The notes beneath the pieces are model-generated. The model was given only the letters and a program-made list of their open reading frames with translations. It had not been told where the DNA came from and ran no database searches. This document shows positions 1 to 7,154 of a stretch of DNA of 27,381 bases, one piece after another. A program made the position numbers and the translations under genes. Within the stretch, counting starts at the first letter, position 1, and each line of letters starts with the position of its first letter. Source of the DNA: PALSA-1355 sp035496575 (lineage in GTDB: Bacteria; Planctomycetota; Planctomycetia; Pirellulales; PALSA-1355); NCBI GenBank assembly GCA_035496575.1, contig DATJEN010000001.1, forward strand, positions 1-27,381. Reading direction: 5' to 3'.

Positions 1-501
1 GATCTGCGCAAGGACGAGCCCTACCTGGCTTACAAAGATCTGGATTTCCAGATCTGCTGTGCGAGCGCCGGCGATTGCTTCGCCCGATACCTGGTGCGGA
101 TGGCCGAGATGCGCGAGAGCTTGAAGATCGTGGCCCAATGCGTTGAGAATCTGCCAGCCGGCCCGATTAACGTCGGCGTGGACGAGCGGACGACGATGCC
201 CAACAAGGCGCAGGTTTACAAAACGATCGAAGGCACGATCTCGCACTTCGAACTGGTGATGACCAATCGAGGATTCGAAGTGCCCAACGACGAGGTCTAT
301 GGCGCGACGGAAACCGCGAACGGCGAATTGGGCTTTTACGTGGTCGGCGATGGCAGCGACGTCGCCTACCGGGCCCGCTGCAGGCCGCCTTCGTTCATTC
401 ACTTTGCCTTGTTCCCGCACTTGATCCGCGGGCATACGTTGTCCGACGTGGTTGCCGTGCTGGGGAGCCTGAACATCATCGCCGCCGAGCTCGACCGCTA
501 G
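1..501 (+). CDS. nuoD: NADH-quinone oxidoreductase subunit D, C-terminal part (5' end outside window)
   Basis: This is the C-terminal 166 residues of the 49-kDa-type subunit of complex I, which with NuoB forms the quinone-reduction site in the connecting module. The reading frame is open from base 1. It begins with DLRKDEPYLAYKDLDF and continues through RYLVRMAEMRESLKI, both typical NuoD segments. It ends with the family-like tail SLNIIAAELDR before a TAG stop. Hydrogenase large subunits share this fold, but the chain lacks their C-terminal nickel-binding CxxC motif, and the following genes are nuoE to nuoN. Whether the upstream part is a separate nuoD or a nuoCD fusion cannot be seen. nuoE follows after 24 bp. 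Confidence 0.95.
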   Translation, partial: DLRKDEPYLAYKDLDFQICCASAGDCFARYLVRMAEMRESLKIVAQCVENLPAGPINVGVDERTTMPNKAQVYKTIEGTISHFELVMTNRGFEVPNDEVYGATETANGELGFYVVGDGSDVAYRARCRPPSFIHFALFPHLIRGHTLSDVVAVLGSLNIIAAELDR

Positions 502-525
502 ATCTTCACACTTGATTCCGATTCG

Positions 526-1059
526 ATGGCCACTGCGCAGCGTATTTTGACTGACGAAATGATCGCGGCGATCAAAGCCTACTTTCCGCGTTATCCCACG
601 CGGCAAGCGGTGACGCTGCCCGCCTTGCACGTTGTCAACTCACGCTTGCGGCAGGTGCCGCTCGAGGCGGTGGTCGAAATTGCGGAGCTGCTGGGCCTTG
701 CGCCGGCCGAAGTGCAAGACACCCTGAGTTTTTACGGGTTCTTCAAGCAAGACGGCCCGCACGGCCAGACGCGGGCGTGGGTGTGCCGTTCGATTAGCTG
801 CGCGCTGCGCGGCGGCGAAGAGGTGCTCGAACATTTGTGCCATGCGGCTGGGATCAAGCCCGGCGAGACGACGGCAGACGGCAAGTTGACGATTGAGTTC
901 GCTGAATGCCTCGGAGCGTGCGAGTTTGCGCCCTGCATGTTGGCCGGCGACACCTTGTACAAGGACCTCGATCGTGAGCCGGCCGAGAAGATTGTGGCTG
1001 AATTGAAATCGATGAACTCCGCGGGCGGCAATGGCCAGCCCCGACAAATCGCGCCCTGA
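526..1059 (+). CDS. nuoE: NADH-quinone oxidoreductase subunit E (24 kDa, [2Fe-2S] N1a)
   Basis: This 177-aa subunit of the NADH-dehydrogenase module carries the thioredoxin-like fold that holds the N1a [2Fe-2S] cluster. The four ligands are visible as C87-x4-C92 and C128-x3-C132 (VCRSISC and ECLGAC), the standard spacing. The N-terminal helical part contains LPALHVVNSRLRQVPLEAV and EVQDTLSFYGFF, both typical of the family. The ATG at 526 gives the usual family length, and nuoF starts 9 bp after the stop, so translation is probably coupled. HoxE or formate dehydrogenase gamma subunits look alike, but the surrounding complete nuo order settles the assignment. Confidence 0.96.
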   Translation: MATAQRILTDEMIAAIKAYFPRYPTRQAVTLPALHVVNSRLRQVPLEAVVEIAELLGLAPAEVQDTLSFYGFFKQDGPHGQTRAWVCRSISCALRGGEEVLEHLCHAAGIKPGETTADGKLTIEFAECLGACEFAPCMLAGDTLYKDLDREPAEKIVAELKSMNSAGGNGQPRQIAP

Positions 1060-1068
1060 TTTTGCAGC

Positions 1069-2424
1069 ATGCCTCCTTTTGAACCAGTCCTGTTGGCGAA
1101 CATCGGCAAGCCGGAGAGCTATACGCGCGCCGTGTATGAGCAGACGGGCGGCTATCGGGGTTTGCGCAAGGTGCTGGCCGAAATGTCGCCGACGGCTCTG
1201 ATTGACATGGTCAAGTCGAGCAACTTGCGCGGCCGCGGCGGCGCGGGTTTCCCGACCGGGCTCAAGTGGTCGTTCCTTCCCAAGGATCATCCCGGGCCGG
1301 TCTACATGTGCATCAATGCCGACGAGAGCGAGCCCGGCACGTTCAACAATCGCATTCTGATGGAGGACGATCCGCACCAGGTAATCGAGGGCATCATCCT
1401 CAGCTCATATGCGACCCGGTCCACGACGGCCTACTTGTATATTCGCTACGAATACCCGCTGGCCTACGAGCGCTTGCAAGCGGCCATCGACGAATGCTAC
1501 GCGGCCGGCTACCTGGGCAAAAAAATCCTGGGCAGCGAATTCAATCTCGATATTTATTTACATCGCGGCGCGGCGGCCTATATCTGCGGCGAGGAAACGG
1601 GCTTGATTGAAAGCCTGGAAGGCAAGCGCGCCTGGCCGCGCATCAAGCCGCCGTTTCCCGCGGTCGAAGGCGTGTTCCGCAAACCGACCGTGGTCAACAA
1701 CATCGAGACTGTGTGCTGCGTGACGCAGATCGTTGCGCGCGGCGTCGAGTGGTTCAAGAGTATCGGCGTGCCCGCAGACCCCAAGAATCCGCGCGACCCT
1801 GGCAGCTACGGTCCCAAGCTGTATTGCCTGAGCGGCCACGTCAATCGCCCGGGTTGTTATGAAGCGCCCTTGGGCATCACCTGCCGGCAACTCATTGACG
1901 AATATGGCGGCGGAGTGTGGAAAGGCCGCAAAGCGAAAGCCGCCATCCCGGGCGGAATCAGCATGGGGCTTTTGAGCGAAGCGGAATTCGACACGCCGCT
2001 CGATTTTGTCGGACCAGGGCGCGTGGGCTGCTTGGGGCTCGGAACGGCAGCCGTGGTCGTCATGGACGAAACCACGTCCATGATCGACTTTTTGCATAAC
2101 AGTTGCCGCTTCTTCGCCCACGAAAGCTGTGGGCAATGCACGCCCTGTCGCGAAGGCACGGCGTGGTCGCTGACGATGATGGATCGGATCAAGGCCGGCA
2201 AGGGCCGCCTGCGCGACTTGGATTTGTTGCTGGAGATCGGCGACACCATCGGCATCATGCCCGGCACGACGATTTGTGGACTGGCTGACGGGGCGGCGTG
2301 GCCGATCAAAAATGCGATCCGCAAATTTCGCGGCGAGTTCGAGGATTACATTCGCCGCACGAACCCCACGGGATACATGCAAACCGAAGCGGCCCAGAGC
2401 CTGCCAGTTGTCGCATTGCATTAG
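1069..2424 (+). CDS. nuoF: NADH-quinone oxidoreductase subunit F (51 kDa, FMN and NADH site)
   Basis: This 451-aa subunit oxidises NADH through FMN and passes electrons to the [4Fe-4S] cluster N3. The glycine-rich RGRGGAGFPTGLKW segment near residue 55 and AYICGEETGLIESLEG near residue 168 are the FMN/NADH-binding signatures. The N3 ligands are C354, C357 and C360 (SCGQCTPCREG) with C403 (TTICGLADGA). The length matches the family. No strong Shine-Dalgarno sequence precedes the ATG, consistent with coupling to nuoE. The last 15 residues or so are not conserved-looking. A 58-bp gap without evident signals leads to nuoG. Confidence 0.97.
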   Translation: MPPFEPVLLANIGKPESYTRAVYEQTGGYRGLRKVLAEMSPTALIDMVKSSNLRGRGGAGFPTGLKWSFLPKDHPGPVYMCINADESEPGTFNNRILMEDDPHQVIEGIILSSYATRSTTAYLYIRYEYPLAYERLQAAIDECYAAGYLGKKILGSEFNLDIYLHRGAAAYICGEETGLIESLEGKRAWPRIKPPFPAVEGVFRKPTVVNNIETVCCVTQIVARGVEWFKSIGVPADPKNPRDPGSYGPKLYCLSGHVNRPGCYEAPLGITCRQLIDEYGGGVWKGRKAKAAIPGGISMGLLSEAEFDTPLDFVGPGRVGCLGLGTAAVVVMDETTSMIDFLHNSCRFFAHESCGQCTPCREGTAWSLTMMDRIKAGKGRLRDLDLLLEIGDTIGIMPGTTICGLADGAAWPIKNAIRKFRGEFEDYIRRTNPTGYMQTEAAQSLPVVALH

Positions 2425-2482
2425 CGGGAACCTGGGTCGCCGTGCAAACAAAACATGTGCCGCAAAGTGGCGTGAGTGAGAT

Positions 2483-4108
2483 ATGGGAATCGTTTTAGTC
2501 GACGGAAAAGAAATTGAAATCGCTCCCGGCGAACGGCTCAACGGCATTCAAGCCGCCGAGCGCGCCGGCATCGATATTCCGCGCTATTGCTGGCACCCCG
2601 GGCTCACCGTCGTGGCAAGCTGCCGCATGTGCCTGGTGGAAACGGGCACGCGCAACGCCGAGACGGGCGCCATCACCATGCTGCCCAAGCTTGTGCCGGC
2701 GTGTCAGACTCCGGCCAATGACAACACGGTGTTTGTCACCAACAGCGAAAAAGTCGAGCAGAGCAGGGCGATGGTCGAGGAAGACCTGCTCATCGACCAT
2801 CCCATCGATTGCCCCATCTGCGACAAGGCCGGCGAGTGCTACCTGCAGGACTACCACTTCAAGTATGGCCAGGATCAGCGCCGGGCGGATGTGCGGCCGT
2901 TCACCAGCCGCCGCCGCGAGATGGGCGATACCGTCACGCTGTTTGTCGACCGCTGCGTGATGTGCACGCGCTGTGTGCGCTTCACTCGCGAGATCAGCGG
3001 CACCAGCGAGCTGTTGGTGATCAACCGCGGCAATCACGAAGAGATCGATGTTTTCCCCGGTTATCCGCTGGAAAACAAAATGTCAGGCAACGTTGTCGAC
3101 CTGTGTCCCGTGGGGGCGCTGGGCGACAAAGACTTTTTGTACACGCAGCGCGTGTGGTTCATGAAATCGCATCCCGGCATTTGCACCGGCTGCGCGACGG
3201 GCTGTTCGATCAACGTGGAAGAGAATCAGGACACGGTTTATCGCCTCAAGCCGCGCACCAATCCACACGTGAACCAGTGGTGGATGTGCGACGAGGGTCG
3301 CTATGGCTACCACCACGTGCATAGCGACCGCCGCCTGACCAATGTCGAGCGCCGCGACGGAGCCCAGCGCACGATTTTGGAGTGGTCGCAGGTGCTGCGC
3401 GAAATTGACGAGCGTTTTCGCGCCGTGGGCCGCATCGGCGCTTCACTCTCGCCGCATTTGACCGTCGAAGAAGCCTATCTGTTGGCCAAATATGCGCGGC
3501 AGATCGATCCGCAAGCGCTCATCGTCGTCGGTCCCATCCCAATGGAGGGCCAGGACGAAACGTTCAAAAATGGCTTCACCATCCGGGCGGAGAAATGCCC
3601 GAACCGGCGCGGCGTCGAGGAAATTGTCAGCCACTTCATGGGCCGCATCGCCGCGTTCGACGAGCTGACGGCGGCGGTGCAAGCCGGCGAGGTCCGTGGA
3701 GCCTGGATCAGCGGCGGATACAAGCACGACTGGATCGATCGAGAATCGGCCGAGCGGCTGGCGACCGCCGAGTGTTTAGTTGTTCAAGATTTGTTCGAAT
3801 CGCCGCTGATGGAGCGCGCCACCTACCGATTGCCGGGCGCGGCCTTCGCCGAGCGCGAAGGGTGCTACGTGAATTTCGCCGACCGCTTGCAAGCGGTCGA
3901 ATGGGCCGTGCGTCCCCCGGTTGGCGTGCACGTGGAAGCCGGCGTGTACTGGGAACTTCTCGGCATGGCGGGGCTATTCAAGGCCCGCCGCGCGCTCGAC
4001 GAGTTGGCCGGCGACGTGCCGTTTTTTTCCCGCGCCGCCGAAGGGGTCGATCCGCTGGGCGTTGATCTCAAGGCCGAAGCGGCGGCCGAAGCGGCTACGG
4101 CGTCTTAA
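2483..4108 (+). CDS. nuoG: NADH-quinone oxidoreductase subunit G, short form with N7 ligands
   Basis: This is the 75-kDa-type subunit that carries electrons from NuoF towards NuoI. The [2Fe-2S] ligands are C36, C47, C50 and C74. The His-Cys [4Fe-4S] motif is H106-x3-C110-x2-C113-x5-C119. A further [4Fe-4S] motif follows (RCVMCTRCVR, then VDLCPVG). C234-x2-C237-x3-C241-x27-C269 reproduces the N7 motif, which only some bacterial NuoG proteins keep. At 541 aa it is much shorter than the E. coli (about 900) or Thermus (about 780) proteins. The shortfall lies in the C-terminal molybdopterin-oxidoreductase-like part (about residues 275-541). It ends in an Ala-rich tail. AAGGA overlapping its stop serves nuoH. 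Confidence 0.95.
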   Translation: MGIVLVDGKEIEIAPGERLNGIQAAERAGIDIPRYCWHPGLTVVASCRMCLVETGTRNAETGAITMLPKLVPACQTPANDNTVFVTNSEKVEQSRAMVEEDLLIDHPIDCPICDKAGECYLQDYHFKYGQDQRRADVRPFTSRRREMGDTVTLFVDRCVMCTRCVRFTREISGTSELLVINRGNHEEIDVFPGYPLENKMSGNVVDLCPVGALGDKDFLYTQRVWFMKSHPGICTGCATGCSINVEENQDTVYRLKPRTNPHVNQWWMCDEGRYGYHHVHSDRRLTNVERRDGAQRTILEWSQVLREIDERFRAVGRIGASLSPHLTVEEAYLLAKYARQIDPQALIVVGPIPMEGQDETFKNGFTIRAEKCPNRRGVEEIVSHFMGRIAAFDELTAAVQAGEVRGAWISGGYKHDWIDRESAERLATAECLVVQDLFESPLMERATYRLPGAAFAEREGCYVNFADRLQAVEWAVRPPVGVHVEAGVYWELLGMAGLFKARRALDELAGDVPFFSRAAEGVDPLGVDLKAEAAAEAATAS

Positions 4109-4118
4109 GGACTGACGA

Positions 4119-5417
4119 ATGGACTGGGAATCGTTGATGACGCCCGTGATCGTTCCGCTCGTGAAGATCGCGCTGTTGATCTTCGCGCTGATGACGGCCG
4201 CCGCCTACCTGGTATTGCTGGAGCGCTGGATGGCGGCCTGGGTGCAGGATCGTCGTGGTCCCAATCGAGTTGGCATTCCGCTTACCAACATCAAGCTGTT
4301 CGGCTTGGGCCAGCCGTTGGCCGATGGGCTGAAATTCATCTTCAAGGAAGAGTACACGCCTGCCCACGTCGACAAGGCACTTTTCATCCTCGCGCCGATC
4401 GCGATCATGGCCGCGGCTTTGGCCATCTTTGCCGTGATCCCGTTCGGGTCGTTTCTGCCACTCGACTTGCCCGGTGTGATAGGGCCGGTTTGGCTAGTCG
4501 TCGCTCCGGGCGTGGACGTGGGAATGATTTATGTCTTCGCGCTATCGAGTATCGCGGTGTATGGAGTGATCCTGGGTGGTTGGGCCAGCAACAGCAAATA
4601 CAGCTTTCTGGGCGCGCTGCGCTCGAGCGCTCAACTCATCGCCTACGAGATCCCGCTGGGCTTGGGCATTTTGGGCGTCGTGCTGGCGGCCGGCTCGCTG
4701 CGGCTTGAAACCATCATCTATGCGCAAGCACACACCGGGTTGTGGTACGCCTTTTCGCAGCCGCTGGGCTTCGTCGTTTTTTTGATCGCTGCCTTTGCCG
4801 AGGCTGCCCGGTTGCCGTTCGATTTGCCGGAATGCGAACAAGAGCTGATCGGCGGCTATCACACCGAATATGCCGGCATGAAGCTGCTGTTGTTCTTGAT
4901 TGCCGAGTTTCTGCACATGGTCGTGGCGGCGCTGTTGATCACGGTGCTGTTCCTCGGTGGCTGGCATTTTTGGGGCATGCACGTGCCGGCCGATGCGGCG
5001 CAGGACGTGATCAGTTGGCCGATGGCGATCTTGCGCGTCGCCGTGCTGTTGGGGAAAACGATGATCGTCATTTTGTTTTTCATGATGGTCCGCTGGAGCT
5101 GGCCCCGCTTCCGCTTTGATCAGCTCATGAACCTGGCCTGGAAAGTCATGCTGCCGCTGGGGCTTGTCAACCTGGTCACGGTCGCCGCGCTGGTCGAGTA
5201 CACGCACGTGCGGGCACTCGAAGGCGAGCCGGTCGGATTGCTGGCCACGATCGTCGTCGGTTGGGTCGTGGCGCTGGTGGCATGGACGATTGCGGCCCTC
5301 ATGGCGCCATTGCATACCGACAACCGCCCGCGCTTGGATGCCTGGCGTCCGCCCGACTTTGAGCCCGAGGAGATGCGCGGCGCGCCCCGGGTGCCGCTTG
5401 GCAGCCAGATTCGCTAG
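4119..5417 (+). CDS. nuoH: NADH-quinone oxidoreductase subunit H (quinone channel membrane subunit)
   Basis: This membrane subunit docks the peripheral arm and forms much of the quinone tunnel. Family signatures are LERWMAAWVQDRRGPNRVG near residue 34, RSSAQLIAYEIPLGL near residue 169 and AARLPFDLPECEQELIGGYH near residue 230. The last of these is the loop at the quinone cavity. Many hydrophobic helices are visible. At 432 aa it is longer than typical NuoH (about 325-365). There is an extra hydrophobic stretch (LLATIVVGWVVALVAWTIAA, about residues 375-395) and a polar C-terminal tail. The start is supported by AAGGA 7 nt upstream, overlapping the nuoG stop. nuoI starts 12 bp after its stop. 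Confidence 0.96.
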   Translation: MDWESLMTPVIVPLVKIALLIFALMTAAAYLVLLERWMAAWVQDRRGPNRVGIPLTNIKLFGLGQPLADGLKFIFKEEYTPAHVDKALFILAPIAIMAAALAIFAVIPFGSFLPLDLPGVIGPVWLVVAPGVDVGMIYVFALSSIAVYGVILGGWASNSKYSFLGALRSSAQLIAYEIPLGLGILGVVLAAGSLRLETIIYAQAHTGLWYAFSQPLGFVVFLIAAFAEAARLPFDLPECEQELIGGYHTEYAGMKLLLFLIAEFLHMVVAALLITVLFLGGWHFWGMHVPADAAQDVISWPMAILRVAVLLGKTMIVILFFMMVRWSWPRFRFDQLMNLAWKVMLPLGLVNLVTVAALVEYTHVRALEGEPVGLLATIVVGWVVALVAWTIAALMAPLHTDNRPRLDAWRPPDFEPEEMRGAPRVPLGSQIR

Positions 5418-5429
5418 ATTGCTTGCACG

Positions 5430-5963
5430 ATGAAAGCCAACGACCCCAGCGTAAAGTGGATTGAAGAGCCCAAGCTCGGACTGGCCGGCAAGATGTATTT
5501 GCCGCTGTTCGTGCAGGGGCTGACGACCACGGCGCGGCACCTGGTCAGCCCCAAGGTCACGGTCAATTTTCCCGAGGCGCGGCCGCAGATCGGCAATCCG
5601 CTCATCTACCGGGGCGTGCATCGGTTGAACAAGGACGCGCAGGGCCGCGTGAAATGCGTGGCCTGTTTTCTGTGCGCCACCGCTTGCCCGGCCCACTGCA
5701 TCGACATCGTGGGCGTGGAAAGTCCCTGGCCTGACCGCGAGAAATATCCCGAGAGCTTCACGATCGACGAATTGCGTTGCATCTTCTGCGGCATGTGCGA
5801 AGAGGCGTGCCCGGTGGATGCGATCGAGCTGACCAGCCTGTTTGATCTGACGGGCCGCAGTCGCGAAGAGATGATCTTCGACAAGGAAAAACTGCTGAGC
5901 GTCTACGATCAGACCAAAGATGCAGAGCCGATGAAGTCCGAGCAACTGGGGGGCACGCTATGA
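5430..5963 (+). CDS. nuoI: NADH-quinone oxidoreductase subunit I (two [4Fe-4S], N6a/N6b)
   Basis: This 177-aa ferredoxin-like subunit carries electrons from NuoG to the N2 cluster in NuoB. Two complete CxxCxxCxxxCP motifs are visible: CVACFLCATACP near residue 74 and CIFCGMCEEACPVDAIEL near residue 113. The N-terminal amphipathic region, with VTVNFPEARP before the first motif, is typical. Its stop overlaps the nuoJ start by 4 bp (ATGA), which indicates translational coupling. Confidence 0.96.
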   Translation: MKANDPSVKWIEEPKLGLAGKMYLPLFVQGLTTTARHLVSPKVTVNFPEARPQIGNPLIYRGVHRLNKDAQGRVKCVACFLCATACPAHCIDIVGVESPWPDREKYPESFTIDELRCIFCGMCEEACPVDAIELTSLFDLTGRSREEMIFDKEKLLSVYDQTKDAEPMKSEQLGGTL

Positions 5964-6688
5964 GCGCGCTCTTCGTGCTGAGCGCCATTGGCGCCGTGAG
6001 CCTGGCACTCGGCTTGTGGCTGCTACTGCCGCGCGGCGTGCCGTGGGGGAAGCCTTTGGGCGCCCTGTTGGTCGCGGTGGCGCTGGGAGTGATCGCGTCG
6101 CTGGTGCCTCGCCTGGGAGCTTGGGCGTCCGACAGCGTGTTTCTGATTCTGGCTGCCGTGACGGTGCTGTCGGCCATTGCCACCATCACGTTTCGCAATC
6201 CTGTGTATTGCGCCATCTGGTTCGGCCTTTCGCTGTTGGGCACCGCCGGACTGTTCTTGTTTCAGGGCGCGCAGTTTTTGGGCGTGGCGACCATCGTCGT
6301 CTACGCCGGCGCGATATTGGTCACGTTTCTGTTCGTGCTTATGCTCGCGCAGCCAAAGGGGCAGGCCGTTTATGATCGCGTGAGCTCGGCTGCTTTTCTG
6401 TCCGCCTTGACCGGCGCGCTTGCGGTTGGAGTGCTCACGCTCACCATCGTTGGCGTGTGGCGCGCGGAACCGGGCCCGAGCCAGGTAGCCGTCGTCGACC
6501 GCGCGGCTCTCGACAGCGACGTTCTGGCGCCAGACCACATGGCCCGCTTGGGCGCATCGCTCTTCGGCAAGCAGTTGCTGGCCGTCGAGGTTGCAGGCAC
6601 GCTGCTGTTAGTCGCTTTGGTCGGCACGGTGGCGATCGTCGGGCAGATCCACAAACCTCGCACGGGCGGAGACGCATCGCATGTCTGA
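5960..6688 (+). CDS. nuoJ: NADH-quinone oxidoreductase subunit J
   Basis: This is a membrane subunit of the proton-pumping arm. The segment TITFRNPVYCAIWFGLSLLG followed by FLGVATIVVYAGAILVTFLFVLML is the NuoJ signature, including the conserved helix with a pi-bulge region. The 242-aa length exceeds that of many NuoJ proteins (about 165-200). The surplus is an extra N-terminal hydrophobic pair and a loop after about residue 165 before the last helix. It overlaps nuoI by 4 bp and nuoK by 8 bp. Confidence 0.94.
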   Translation: MSALFVLSAIGAVSLALGLWLLLPRGVPWGKPLGALLVAVALGVIASLVPRLGAWASDSVFLILAAVTVLSAIATITFRNPVYCAIWFGLSLLGTAGLFLFQGAQFLGVATIVVYAGAILVTFLFVLMLAQPKGQAVYDRVSSAAFLSALTGALAVGVLTLTIVGVWRAEPGPSQVAVVDRAALDSDVLAPDHMARLGASLFGKQLLAVEVAGTLLLVALVGTVAIVGQIHKPRTGGDASHV

Positions 6689-7127
6689 GGTTGCCCTGCT
6701 CGAGAACTATCTGCTGGTGGGCGCCCTGCTTTTCGGCATCGGCCTGGTCGGGTTCTTCACTCGGCGGAACATGATCGTCATGTTTCTGTGTTCCGAGATG
6801 ATGCTGCAGGGCGTGTCGGTCAGCCTGGTGGGCTGGGGGCGGTTTCACAATGACTGGGGTGGCCAGTTGCTGGTCATCTTCATTCTGACGGTGGCGGCCT
6901 GCGAAGCCGCGATCGCCTTGGCCGTCGTGCTCACGCTCTTTCACCAGCGTGGCTCGCTAGACATCGCGGTCTGGCAACAACTCCGCGAGGAAAATCAAGC
7001 GCCGCACCTCGACATAGCCGTGCCGCCGGCGCCCATCGAGGACGAACGAAAGTGGCCGCGGCTCACGCCGGCCGGTATCGAGCCCGACAAAGACCTGCAA
7101 GAAGTTCTGCACCGCTCCCACATGTAG
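6681..7127 (+). CDS. nuoK: NADH-quinone oxidoreductase subunit K with C-terminal extension
   Basis: NuoK is a small three-helix antiporter-like subunit that contributes to the proton path. The first 100 residues or so match the family. ENYLLVGALLFGIGLVGFF is helix 1. The conserved membrane glutamates appear in FLCSEMMLQGVSV (helix 2) and TVAACEAAIALAVV (helix 3). The family is usually about 100 aa, and this protein has 148. The extra 45-50 residues are polar and proline-rich (PPAPIEDERKWPRLTP) and carry no recognised motif. It starts inside the end of nuoJ. Confidence 0.94.
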   Translation: MSEVALLENYLLVGALLFGIGLVGFFTRRNMIVMFLCSEMMLQGVSVSLVGWGRFHNDWGGQLLVIFILTVAACEAAIALAVVLTLFHQRGSLDIAVWQQLREENQAPHLDIAVPPAPIEDERKWPRLTPAGIEPDKDLQEVLHRSHM

Positions 7128-7154
7128 CCTGCCGCGCATGCCTTTTCCGATCGA

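Noticed and set aside
4542..5945. 467-codon open frame on the minus strand across nuoH and nuoI
   Set aside because: It is antisense to two well-supported nuo genes. Its translation is rich in His, Gln and Arg without domains, as expected from GC-rich antisense shadows.
1..5963. Reading of nuoD-I as a bidirectional hydrogenase (Hox-type) operon
   Set aside because: NuoD lacks the C-terminal nickel CxxC motif. NuoH to NuoN complete a full complex I set, with no hydrogenase maturation genes.
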